From NCBI GenBank assembly GCA_963756455.1, contig CAVWNC010000004.1, positions 1,302,001 to 1,366,000 on the forward strand: DNA of 64,000 bases, written 5' to 3'. Below the pieces are notes generated by a model, which saw only the letters and a program-made list of their open reading frames with translations, was not told where the DNA came from and did not search any database. The translations under genes were made by a program, and so were the position numbers. How positions within the stretch are numbered: position 1 is the stretch's first letter; each line of letters opens with the position of its first letter. Of this stretch, positions 48,492 to 56,952 are shown one piece after another. This DNA is from DASQPA01 sp963756455 (GTDB lineage Bacteria; Acidobacteriota; Thermoanaerobaculia; Multivoradales; UBA5704).

Positions 48492-49256
48492 ATGCCCCCT
48501 CCTCCCCTCCAAGGCCTCCGAGTCGTCGTCACCCGCGCCGCCCACCAAGGCGACGGGCTCCGGCTTGCCTTCGAAGCCGCCGGGGCGACGGTCGAGCCGC
48601 TTCCTCTCCTCGCAATCGTTCCTCCCACCGATCCCCGGCCCCTGGAACGGGCCGCCTCGGAGCTCGCCCTCTACGACTGGCTGGTCTTGACCTCGGCCAA
48701 CGCCGTCGAGGCGTTCCTCCCGCTCACCGGCGGAGCCCTGCCGTCCCGCCTGCGGGTCGCCGCCGTGGGGGCCGCCACCGCCGACGCCCTGGCCGCCTAC
48801 GAGATCGAGCCGGACTGGACGGGTGGGAGCGACGCCGAAGAGCTCCTCACCGCCCTCGCACCCCACGTCACCCGCCGCCGCCGGGTCCTCCTGCCCCAGG
48901 CAGCCGATGCCCGGCCTCTGCTCTTCGAGGGCCTCAACCAGGCCGGCGCCGAGGCGGTGGCCGTCGTCGCCTATGACAAGCGGCTCCCTCCGGAGGCACC
49001 GGCCCGGGCGGCGGAGCTCTTCGCGGATAGGCCCCTCGGCTGGGTGACCTTCACCAGCCCGCGGATCGTCCGCCACTTCGTTCAGCTCTTCGGGAAGGAT
49101 TGGGAGAAGCGCCGGCCGGAGCTGCGGGCCGTCTCGATCGGCCGGGTGACGAGCGCCGAGCTGACCCGGCACGGGGTCGAACCGGCCGCCGTGGCGGCGC
49201 GGCCGGGGGATGCGGAGATGGTGGCGGCGGTGGTGGCTACAGCGCCTCGGAAGTAA
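48492..49256 (+). CDS. hemD: Uroporphyrinogen-III synthase HemD, 254 aa
   Basis: HemD is poorly conserved, but the pattern fits: PLQGLRVVVTRAAHQGDGLR at the start, LYDWLVLTSANAVEAFLPLT, the linker PDWTGGSDAEELLTALAP, a second half-site VTFTSPRIVRHFVQLFGKD and AVSIGRVTSAELTRHGVEPA. Two alpha/beta lobes are expected around residue 40-130. The enzyme closes the hydroxymethylbilane ring with D-ring inversion. The start at 48492 gives a normal length; the open frame before it overlaps the small gene. Confidence 0.88.
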   Translation: MPPPPLQGLRVVVTRAAHQGDGLRLAFEAAGATVEPLPLLAIVPPTDPRPLERAASELALYDWLVLTSANAVEAFLPLTGGALPSRLRVAAVGAATADALAAYEIEPDWTGGSDAEELLTALAPHVTRRRRVLLPQAADARPLLFEGLNQAGAEAVAVVAYDKRLPPEAPARAAELFADRPLGWVTFTSPRIVRHFVQLFGKDWEKRRPELRAVSIGRVTSAELTRHGVEPAAVAARPGDAEMVAAVVATAPRK

Positions 49257-49305
49257 AGCGCCTGCGATACACTTCCCCCCGCGAACCACGGAGGAAGACC
49301 CGTCC

Positions 49306-50844
49306 ATGAAGATCCCTGGCTTGATCCTCAAGCAGATGTACACCCTGGGCAGCCTCGAGAACGTTTCCGGCGGCGTCCGGTTCAGCCTCAAGAACCGGCT
49401 GTCGAACGCCACGGTCACCCGTCTCTCCGAGGTGCGAATCGACGGCCGCGAGGTGCCGCTCTCCCGGCTCACCTTAAGCCTCGACGGCGCGCCGATCTCC
49501 GGGACCGAGATCTCCCCCGAGCGCGCCATCCCCTTCCCGCTCGCCCGGGTGGTCGACATCCATGCCGGGGTCGAGCCGCTCGCCAAAGGGGCGCATGAGA
49601 TCGCCCTCGCCTTCGACACCACCCCCTTCGGCGCCCTCGCCTTCAAGGTGAAGGACTCGATCGCCGAGGAGCGGGTGAAGCGCACCACCGTCCCCTTCAG
49701 CAAGGAGGACAACTACAGCCCGGCGATCGTCCGCGAACGCCAGCAGTTCGCCGAGGAGTACAGCGGGGTCAAGCTCCAACACATCAACCAGTATTCTTTC
49801 GACGCCGCGGCGACCCAGGGCAACATCGAGAACTTCTCCGGGGTCGCCCAGGTACCGATCGGCCTCGCCGGCCCGGTGCTCGTCAATGGCGAGCACGCCC
49901 AGGGCGAGTTCCTCGTCCCGCTCGCGACGACCGAGGGAACCTTGGTCGCCTCCTACAACCGGGGGATCAAGGTGTTAAACCTTTCGGGTGGGGTGACGGC
50001 GACGGTCGTCGGCGACAGCATGCAGCGGGCGCCGGTCTTCGATTTCGATTCGGCACGCGAGGCGCGCGACTTCTCCCTGTGGGTCGAGGAGCACCTGGCC
50101 GAGATCCGCGAAGAGGCCGAGGGCACCTCTTCGGTCGCCAAGCTCACTTATATCGACAAGTATCTGTCGAATAAATTCGTCTTCCTCCGTTTCAACTACA
50201 CGACCGGCGACGCCGCGGGCCAGAACATGGTGGGCCGCGCCACCTTCGCCGCCTGCAGCTGGATTTTGGAGAACAACGACACCATCCGGCATTTCTATCT
50301 GGAATCGAATTTCGCCACCGACAAGAAGAACTCGCAGATCAACATCATGCGCACCCGCGGCAAACGGGTGACGGCCGAGGCCACGGTGCCGCGGGACGTC
50401 CTCCTCCAGCACATGCGGGTCGATCCCGAGACCCTCCACTACCATGCGAGCATCGCGAACGTCGGCGCGTTCATCTCGGGCGCCAACAACAACGGCTGCC
50501 ACTCGCCGAACGGCATCACCGCCATGTTCATCGCGACCGGCCAGGACGTGGCGAACGTCTCCGAGTCCTCGGCGGGGATCGTCTACACCGAGGTGACGAA
50601 GGCGGGCGACCTCTATATTTCGATCACCATCCCGTCGCTCATCGTCGCCACCCATGGCGGCGGCACCGGTCTCCCCACCCAACGCGAGTGCCTGGAGATC
50701 CTGGGCTGCGTCGGCAAGGGCAAGGTCAAAAAGCTCGCCGAGATCCTCGCCGCCGTCGTCCTCGCGGGCGAGCTGTCGCTCGCCGCCGCCATCTCGTCGC
50801 TCGATTGGGTGTCGAGCCACGAGCAATACGGCCGGAACCGGTAG
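49306..50844 (+). CDS. HMG-CoA reductase with extra N-terminal domain, 512 aa
   Basis: Residues about 165-512 contain the HMGR core: NFSGVAQVPIGLAGPVLVNG, TTEGTLVASYNRGIKVLN with the catalytic Glu, GDAAGQNMVGRATFAACSW, NFATDKKNSQINIMRTRGKR with the catalytic Lys, GGGTGLPTQRECLEILG and the final LDWVSSHEQYGRN with the catalytic His. The first 125 residues (MKIPGLILKQMYTLGSLENV, SGGVRFSLKNRL) are a separate small domain not present in typical class I or II enzymes. The enzyme makes mevalonate for isoprenoid synthesis. The start at 49306 has GGAGG further upstream. The N-terminal domain's function is unknown. Confidence 0.9.
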   Translation: MKIPGLILKQMYTLGSLENVSGGVRFSLKNRLSNATVTRLSEVRIDGREVPLSRLTLSLDGAPISGTEISPERAIPFPLARVVDIHAGVEPLAKGAHEIALAFDTTPFGALAFKVKDSIAEERVKRTTVPFSKEDNYSPAIVRERQQFAEEYSGVKLQHINQYSFDAAATQGNIENFSGVAQVPIGLAGPVLVNGEHAQGEFLVPLATTEGTLVASYNRGIKVLNLSGGVTATVVGDSMQRAPVFDFDSAREARDFSLWVEEHLAEIREEAEGTSSVAKLTYIDKYLSNKFVFLRFNYTTGDAAGQNMVGRATFAACSWILENNDTIRHFYLESNFATDKKNSQINIMRTRGKRVTAEATVPRDVLLQHMRVDPETLHYHASIANVGAFISGANNNGCHSPNGITAMFIATGQDVANVSESSAGIVYTEVTKAGDLYISITIPSLIVATHGGGTGLPTQRECLEILGCVGKGKVKKLAEILAAVVLAGELSLAAAISSLDWVSSHEQYGRNR

Positions 50845-50981
50845 GAGAGGCGGCGCCCGGATCGTGCGGACAGTTTCGTCCTACAAAAGGGACGAAAAGG
50901 GGACACGCCTCCCGGAGGCGAACCCTGGCACGGTCTTTGGACTGCCGCTTCGAAGCGAAGTGATTCCGGAGAGGAGCCCAC

Positions 50982-52307
50982 GTGCACATCGCCTTCCTCA
51001 CCCTCTTCCTCGGCCTGGCCTCCGGCCGGGTGCCGGTCGCCGTCTCGGTCGCGGGGCCGCTGCCGGTCGCGGCGGTCGAGCTTCTCCTGGACGGTGAAAA
51101 GGCGGGCCGGCTGTCCGGCCCGGCCTTCCAGGGGGATGTCGACCTCGGCCCGGGCCTCCTTCCCCACCACCTGGAGGCCCGGGCGCTCGACGCCAAGGGG
51201 GTGGAGGTCGGCCGGGCCGAGCAGTGGCTCAACCTGCCGCATCCACCGACCTTGGTCGAGCTGGCTCCCGAGGTCGGCGCCGGTGGCCGGATCACCGCCG
51301 TTCGTCTCTCCATCAAGAGCACGACCCACGAATCGCCTTCCGCGGTGACCGCCACCCTGGACGGCACGCGCCTGCCGGTCGCCGCGGAGCGGGTGACCCT
51401 GCCGGCCTATCGCGCCGAAGTGCCCCACCTCCTGACGATCGAGGCCCGTTTCCCCCACGGCCCCGCCGCCCGGCGCGACTTTGCTTTCGGCGGCGGCCTC
51501 GAAGGGGAGGTGGGCACGGAGCTGACGGCGATCGTCGTGCGAGCCCCGGAGAAGCTCCCGGCGCCCGCCGCCCTCGCCTCCTGGTTCGCCAGCGGCGAGC
51601 CCGGGAACCCGGCGCTCACCGTGGCCGCGGTCGAGGAGGGGCCGGGGGAAATCTTCGCGGTGTTCGACCCGGAAGTTTCGGCCGCCCTGGATCGGATCGG
51701 CCGGAAGTCAAACGTCTCTCACTTCGGTCTGCACCGAGAGCTGCCGATCGCGACCACCGACCGGCTGCGGCTGGTCGGCACCGCCGCGGACCTCCTCCCG
51801 GGAGGAGGCAAGGAGGCCACCGCCACGGCGATCTTCCCGATCTCCCCGGAGTACGACGGCCAGCAGTTCGGCCTCTACTCCTGGCTCGCCCAGCTCCCCC
51901 AGGAGAGCCCCAAATCGACGCCGCACCTGGCCGAAGCGGTCGCAGTGGCCGGGGTCCGCGCCCTCGGCGATCAGCACCGCCGGGCCGTGGTGCTCCTGCT
52001 GAGCGGCCATTCGGTCGAGGCCTCGCGCTACGACCCCGGGACCGTGCGCCACTACTTAACGGCGCTGCAGGTCCCCCTCTACGTCTGGTCGCTCACCCCG
52101 CCGCCCTATCCCCCCGGGGTCGCCGCCTGGGGCGAGGTCGACGACGCCTCGACCCTGCCCGCGCTGCGACGCGCCTACAGCCGGCTCAGCGCGGACCTCA
52201 AAGCCCAACGGATCGTCTGGATCAACGGCCGCCACCTGCCGCAGTCGATCGCCCTCTCCGCCAAGGCTCCGAAGGACATCGAGCTGGCGACGGGACCGGA
52301 GCGCTGA
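50982..52307 (+). CDS. Secreted VWA-like protein, tandem paralog 1, 441 aa, GTG start
   Basis: A GTG at 50982 with GGAG upstream starts a short signal-like N-terminus (MHIAFLTLFLGLASGRVPVA). A beta-rich region of about 280 residues follows, and then a C-terminal alpha/beta portion (VAVAGVRALGDQHRRAVVLL, VRHYLTALQVPLYVWSL) that resembles VWA-related proteins of Acidobacteriota, although the metal-ion MIDAS residues are not obvious. It is the first of three tandem paralogs (with 52310 and 53683) sharing the N-terminal phrase, LLPHHLxARxLD, AEQWxNLP and GRHLPQ motifs. Function unknown; a periplasmic or surface location is likely. Confidence 0.8.
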   Translation: MHIAFLTLFLGLASGRVPVAVSVAGPLPVAAVELLLDGEKAGRLSGPAFQGDVDLGPGLLPHHLEARALDAKGVEVGRAEQWLNLPHPPTLVELAPEVGAGGRITAVRLSIKSTTHESPSAVTATLDGTRLPVAAERVTLPAYRAEVPHLLTIEARFPHGPAARRDFAFGGGLEGEVGTELTAIVVRAPEKLPAPAALASWFASGEPGNPALTVAAVEEGPGEIFAVFDPEVSAALDRIGRKSNVSHFGLHRELPIATTDRLRLVGTAADLLPGGGKEATATAIFPISPEYDGQQFGLYSWLAQLPQESPKSTPHLAEAVAVAGVRALGDQHRRAVVLLLSGHSVEASRYDPGTVRHYLTALQVPLYVWSLTPPPYPPGVAAWGEVDDASTLPALRRAYSRLSADLKAQRIVWINGRHLPQSIALSAKAPKDIELATGPER

Positions 52308-52309
52308 CG

Positions 52310-53673
52310 ATGCATATCGCCTTCCTCACCCTCTTCCTCGGCCTGATCTCCGGCCGGGTGCCGATCGAGCTCGCGGTGACCGGACCGGTGCCGGGGACGC
52401 CGGGGATGGCGGGGGTGGCGGTCGACCTCGCCCTGGACGGCGCGCCGGCCGAGCTGATCGCGGGCCCCCCGTTCAAAGCCCACATTGATCTCGGCAAGGA
52501 TCTCCTGCCCCATCACCTCGTGGCCCGGGTCCTGGATCTCAAGGGCGTCGAGCTCGCCCGTACCGAGCAGTGGATCAACCTGCCCCAGCCGCTCGCGACC
52601 GTGGTCCTGACCCCCGAGACCGGTCCCGAGGGCCGGCTCGCCGCCGTCGGCGTCTCCTTCCAGGCCGAGACCCATGAGGCGCCCTCCGCCTGGACCGCCG
52701 CCCTCGACGGCTCGCCCCTGCCGGTCCAGGCGGGCCGGGTGGTCCTTCCTCCCTACAAGGCGGACTTGCCCCATGTGCTGACCGTCGAAGGGCATTTCCC
52801 GAGCGGCCTCTCCGCCCAGCGCGACCTCGCTTTCGGCGGCGGCCTGGCGGGCGAGGTGACGACGGAGCTGACCGCCATCCTGGTACGGACGGAGCACCCT
52901 CTCCCCACCCCGGCCGCGCTCGACGGCGGGTTCGTCGCCCGCGAGCCTGGCGCCTCCCCAGCCGCCCCAGGTGCCGCCGCCCAGCCCCTGAACGTCTCGG
53001 CGGTCGAGGAGGGAGCCGCCGGGGAGATCCTCGCGGTGCGCGATCCTGGCGCGGCGACGACTCTGGACGAGTTGGGGAGACACGCGAGTGGCCTGCCCCT
53101 GCTCCGCTCCGAGCTGCCGGTCGGGGAACGGGACCGGGTTCGCCTCGTCGACGCCGGCGCCAGCTGGTTTTCCGGCGAGGGGACCACCTCGGCGATCTTC
53201 GGGGTGTCGCCGGAGCTCGACGGCCGGAAGTGGGGTCTCTACTGGTGGCTCTCCCACACCGACCCCTCCCGCCCGTACTCCCGGGCTCAGTTGGCCGACG
53301 CCGTCGCGGTCGCCGGGATTCAGGCCCTGGCGGACCAGCGTCGCCGGGTCGTGCTGCTCGTGCTCTCGGGCACAACGACCGAAAAATCGCACTGGGACAT
53401 CGCGGCGGTACGCCAGTTCCTCGCCGCGATTCGGGTCCCCCTCTACGTCTGGTCGCTCCGCTCGCCTCCCGACCCGGCGGCGGTCGCGGCCTGGGGGAAA
53501 ATCGAAGACGTATCGAATCTCCACCGGTTGAGCAGCGCCTACCGCGAGCTGAGCCAGGCCACCTCGCCAGCCAGCGCATCGTCTGGGTGCAGGGCCGTCA
53601 CCTGCCGCAGTCGATCGCCCTCTCTCCTAAAGCCCCGAAGGGGATCGAGCTGGTGGCGGAACCGAAGCGCTAA
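52310..53673 (+). pseudogene. Secreted VWA-like protein, tandem paralog 2, frameshifted near the C-terminus
   Basis: ATG at 52310 follows the first paralog's stop by two bases. The sequence parallels paralog 1 throughout (MHIAFLTLFLGLISGRVPIE, SNLHRLSSAYRELSQ) until about 53560, where one base is missing compared with paralogs 1 and 3. Past this, the expected tail (LASQRIVWVQGRHLPQSIAL, ending EPKR) is in another frame with a stop at 53673, while the original frame runs to 53752 into the third gene. This is either an assembly slip or a real mutation replacing the last 37 residues. Beta-rich and VWA-like portions remain intact. Confidence 0.8.
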
Positions 53674-53682
53674 GATTTCGCC

Positions 53683-55029
53683 ATGCACCTCGCCTTCCTC
53701 ACCCTCTTCCTCGGCCTGGTCTCCGGCCGGGTGCCGGTCGAGCTCGCGGTGACCGGGCCGGTGCCGGTGGTGGTGATCGAGCTCACCCTGGACGACGCCC
53801 CGGCCGAGCGGATCGCCGGGCCACCGTTTAAGGGGCATGTCGATTTCGGCAAGGATCTCCTCCCCCACCACCTCGTGGCCCGGGCGCTCGACGCCGCGGG
53901 CGGCGAGGCGGCCCGCGCCGAGCAGTGGGTGAACCTGCCGCGGCCGCCGGCGGAGATCGAGGCGGTCCCCGAGCCGGGCGCCGACGGCCGGATCGCCGCC
54001 GTGCGGCTCGCCTTCCAGAGCCTCACCCGCGAGGCCCCGGCCCAGATCGCCGCCACCTTCGACGAGAAACCGCTCTCCGTGCGGAACGAACGGGTGACCC
54101 TCCCCGCCTACACCGCCGACGCCGGTCACCTGCTGTCGATCGAGGCGACCTATCCCTCCGGCTTGACCGCCCGCCGGGATCTGGCCTTCGGCTTCGGCGG
54201 CGAAGTCTCGACCGACCTGACCGCCGTCCCCCTCCGGCTCAAGAGCCACGCCCGGCTGCCGCCCTCCCCCGCCGCTCTCCTCGGCTGGTTCGCGGAAGCC
54301 GGGCAGGCGCTCCGGCCGGCCGCCGTCGAGGAGGAGGGTCCGGCGGAGCTTCTCGTCGTCCGCGCGCCGGGGGTGCCGCGGCTCCTCCAGGAGATCGGGA
54401 GCGTCGGGCTCCGCGCCCGCCATGCCCAGGGGCCGGGCGTCTCCGAGCCGTCCTTGAAGCAGCTCCAATTCGCCCTCTCCCTCGGGCCCACGGCGCGGGT
54501 GCGCTTTCTCCACGGCACCTCCCGGCGCTTCGCGGGCGCCGGCCTCGCCTCCGAGCTTTTCCCCTCCTCCCAGGACTTCACCCCCCAGGACGGCGGCCTC
54601 TACTGGCTGCTCGCCGGCGTCGTCGAGGAGACCGTCGGCGAGAGCCGCCTCGCCGACGCCGTGGCGGTCGCCGGCATCCAGGCCCTGACCGCCAACCACC
54701 GGCGGGCGGTGCTCCTCGTGCTCGACGGGGAGACGGCGGACCGAAGCCGCTACGACCCGGCGACCGTCCGCCGCTATTTAGCCGCCATCCACGTGCCGCT
54801 CTACGTCTGGTCGGTGGCGAAGCCCCCCTATCCCGCCGCCACCTCGGCCTGGGGTCGGGTCGAAAACGCCGCCGTCCTCTCCCGGGTGAACAGCGCCTTC
54901 GACCGCCTGGCCGCCGACTTGGCGGCCCAGCGCATCGTCTGGCTCGACGGCCGCCACCTGCCGCAGGCGATCCAGCTCTCTCCCACGGCGGCCAAGAGCG
55001 TCACCCTGGCAGCCGGCCCCGAGAGGTGA
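53683..55029 (+). CDS. Secreted VWA-like protein, tandem paralog 3, 448 aa
   Basis: ATG at 53683 is preceded by TAAGAT at six bases (which overlaps the paralog 2 stop), a pattern shared with other leaderless starts here. The N-terminus MHLAFLTLFLGLVSGRVPVE and the end (AAQRIVWLDGRHLPQAIQLS) match the other two paralogs. The central part has a unique insertion around HAQGPGVSEPSLKQLQFALS. The three proteins probably arose by tandem duplication and may form a set of related envelope components. Specific function unknown. Confidence 0.82.
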   Translation: MHLAFLTLFLGLVSGRVPVELAVTGPVPVVVIELTLDDAPAERIAGPPFKGHVDFGKDLLPHHLVARALDAAGGEAARAEQWVNLPRPPAEIEAVPEPGADGRIAAVRLAFQSLTREAPAQIAATFDEKPLSVRNERVTLPAYTADAGHLLSIEATYPSGLTARRDLAFGFGGEVSTDLTAVPLRLKSHARLPPSPAALLGWFAEAGQALRPAAVEEEGPAELLVVRAPGVPRLLQEIGSVGLRARHAQGPGVSEPSLKQLQFALSLGPTARVRFLHGTSRRFAGAGLASELFPSSQDFTPQDGGLYWLLAGVVEETVGESRLADAVAVAGIQALTANHRRAVLLVLDGETADRSRYDPATVRRYLAAIHVPLYVWSVAKPPYPAATSAWGRVENAAVLSRVNSAFDRLAADLAAQRIVWLDGRHLPQAIQLSPTAAKSVTLAAGPER

Positions 55030-55080
55030 AGCCGAGAGATCCGCCGCTGGCAGCGACCTTGCTTCCTTTCCCTCGGACGT

Positions 55081-56769
55081 ATGGCGAAAGAGATCCCAGT
55101 CCTCGACGAAAAAGAAGCACGAGTCGAGCCGGACTCGCCAAAACCACCGAAACCGGGCGAAGAAAGACCGGCCCCCAAGGCGGGACGCGGCTCGCGGCTG
55201 CCGCACTGGCACCTCATCCCCATCGGGATCGTGCTCGCCCTCCTCGCCGTCCTCGCGGCGTTCGGCTCCCATCTCTTCGACGAGCGCCTGCGCCGGAGCC
55301 TCGAGGGGAAGATCAACCAGCACCTGACCGGCTACCGGGTGGCCGTCGGCCATGCGCACTTGAACCCGCTCAACCTGGCCCTCGGTCTGCACGATCTGGT
55401 GATCCGCCAGAACGCCAATCCCGAGCCTCCCGTCGCCGACATCCCGCACCTGCGCTTGAGCGTCGAGTGGCCGGCCCTCTTCACCTTCCGCCTGGTGTCG
55501 GATGCCGTCTTCGACCAGCCCCGCGTCCATATCGACCTGCAGCAGCTGCAAGGCGAGGCGCACGACAAGATCCACCTCCGGGATCGCGGCTGGCAGCAGG
55601 CCTTCGAGTCGATCTTCCCGCTCAAGGTCGACCATTTCGAAGTCCGGGAGGGCGAGCTCGCCTATATCGACGTCGATCCGAACCGCCCGCTCCTCGTCAG
55701 CCACTGGAATCTCGACGCGCGGGACATCCGGAACATCCACTCCCGTCCCGGCATCTATCCCTCGACGTTCCACACCGAGGGCGTGGTTTTCGATACCGGC
55801 CACGCGCGGGTCGACGGCAATGCCGACTTCCTGGAGGAGCCCTACTTTGGGGTCCACGCGGTCTATTCGGCCGAGGGCATCCCGCTCGACCGCCTGCGAC
55901 CGATCATCGCCCGCGCCAACCTCTCGCTCCAGGGCGGCGTCCTCGCCTCCAAGGGGGAGTTCGAGGAGAGCCCCAAGGTCAGCATCGCGCGGATCGACGA
56001 CCTGACCGTCCGCGGCCTCCGGCTCGACTACCTCCACACCTCCGCCAGCACCACGGTCGAGCGCAAGCGGGAAGTCGAGGCCAAGGCGGCGGTCAAAAGC
56101 GGGCCGGCGTCGACCTTCCGCATCCTCCGGCTCCGGCTCCTGGGCGGCGAGCTGGGGTTCAACGACCAGGCGAAGACTCCCCCGATCCGCGTTTTCCTGG
56201 ACGGGCTCGACCTCGAAGTGACGAATCTCGCCGTCGGCCCCGACAGCGGCTCGACCGAAGCGAAGCTCACCGGCCGCTTCATGGGCACCGGCAAAGCCCA
56301 CGGCAAAGCGACCTTCCGCCCCTCCGACCAGAGCGGTCCCAATTTCGACCTCGCGCTCGCGATCGAGAACGCCGAGCTCCCCAAGGTCAACAATCTGCTG
56401 CGCTCCTACGGCAAATTCGACGTCGCCGCCGGGACCTTCTCCGTCTACTCCGAGATGGCGGTCCAGAAGGGTCGGATCGACGGCTACGTCAAGCCGCTCT
56501 TCCAAAATATTCAGGTCTACGACCCCAAGCAGGACGCGAAGAAACCGGTCCTCAAAAAGCTCTACGAGAAGGTCGTCGGCGTCGCCGCCAAGGTGGTCGA
56601 GAACCACCAGAAAGACGACGTCGCCACCAAGATCGACATCTCGGGACCGGTCGACGCCCCCCACACGAGTCTGTGGGAGACCGTCCGGCACCTGCTGTCG
56701 AACGCCTTCGTCAAGGCGATTTTGCCGGGGTTCGATCGGGAGATGGGGAAGCTCAAGAAGGGGAAGTGA
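55081..56769 (+). CDS. DUF748 / AsmA-like membrane-anchored protein, 562 aa
   Basis: A cytoplasmic Pro/Lys/Glu-rich leader of about 45 residues precedes one membrane helix (IPIGIVLALLAVLAAFGSHL). The remainder shows the DUF748/AsmA pattern: SLEGKINQHLTGYRVAVGHA, HLNPLNLALGLHDLVIRQNA, LRLSVEWPALFTFRLVSDAV, typical for a long periplasmic beta-groove protein that may carry lipid between membranes. The C-terminal end (KKPVLKKLYEKVVGVAAKVV) is basic and amphipathic. It lies after the VWA-like genes on the same strand, 51 bases apart. Confidence 0.85.
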   Translation: MAKEIPVLDEKEARVEPDSPKPPKPGEERPAPKAGRGSRLPHWHLIPIGIVLALLAVLAAFGSHLFDERLRRSLEGKINQHLTGYRVAVGHAHLNPLNLALGLHDLVIRQNANPEPPVADIPHLRLSVEWPALFTFRLVSDAVFDQPRVHIDLQQLQGEAHDKIHLRDRGWQQAFESIFPLKVDHFEVREGELAYIDVDPNRPLLVSHWNLDARDIRNIHSRPGIYPSTFHTEGVVFDTGHARVDGNADFLEEPYFGVHAVYSAEGIPLDRLRPIIARANLSLQGGVLASKGEFEESPKVSIARIDDLTVRGLRLDYLHTSASTTVERKREVEAKAAVKSGPASTFRILRLRLLGGELGFNDQAKTPPIRVFLDGLDLEVTNLAVGPDSGSTEAKLTGRFMGTGKAHGKATFRPSDQSGPNFDLALAIENAELPKVNNLLRSYGKFDVAAGTFSVYSEMAVQKGRIDGYVKPLFQNIQVYDPKQDAKKPVLKKLYEKVVGVAAKVVENHQKDDVATKIDISGPVDAPHTSLWETVRHLLSNAFVKAILPGFDREMGKLKKGK

Positions 56770-56952
56770 TACGGCGTACCCTGCCTTGAAGCCGCCAGCC
56801 CTTGACAATCCCCCTGTCCAAGGTTTTGCTCGGCGCGACAGAGCCGCCAGGAGCACCCCTCCAAACATTGATGCTAAGATTGAATTTAGATAGGATGGTG
56901 TGAATCCAAACATCGAAAGATGACGATATTTAAAATCTGAAGGAGTTCGTTC

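Noticed and set aside
53925..56789. Plus-strand open frame of 954 codons across two genes
   Set aside because: Arg/Pro-rich shadow overlapping the third paralog and the DUF748 gene in another frame.
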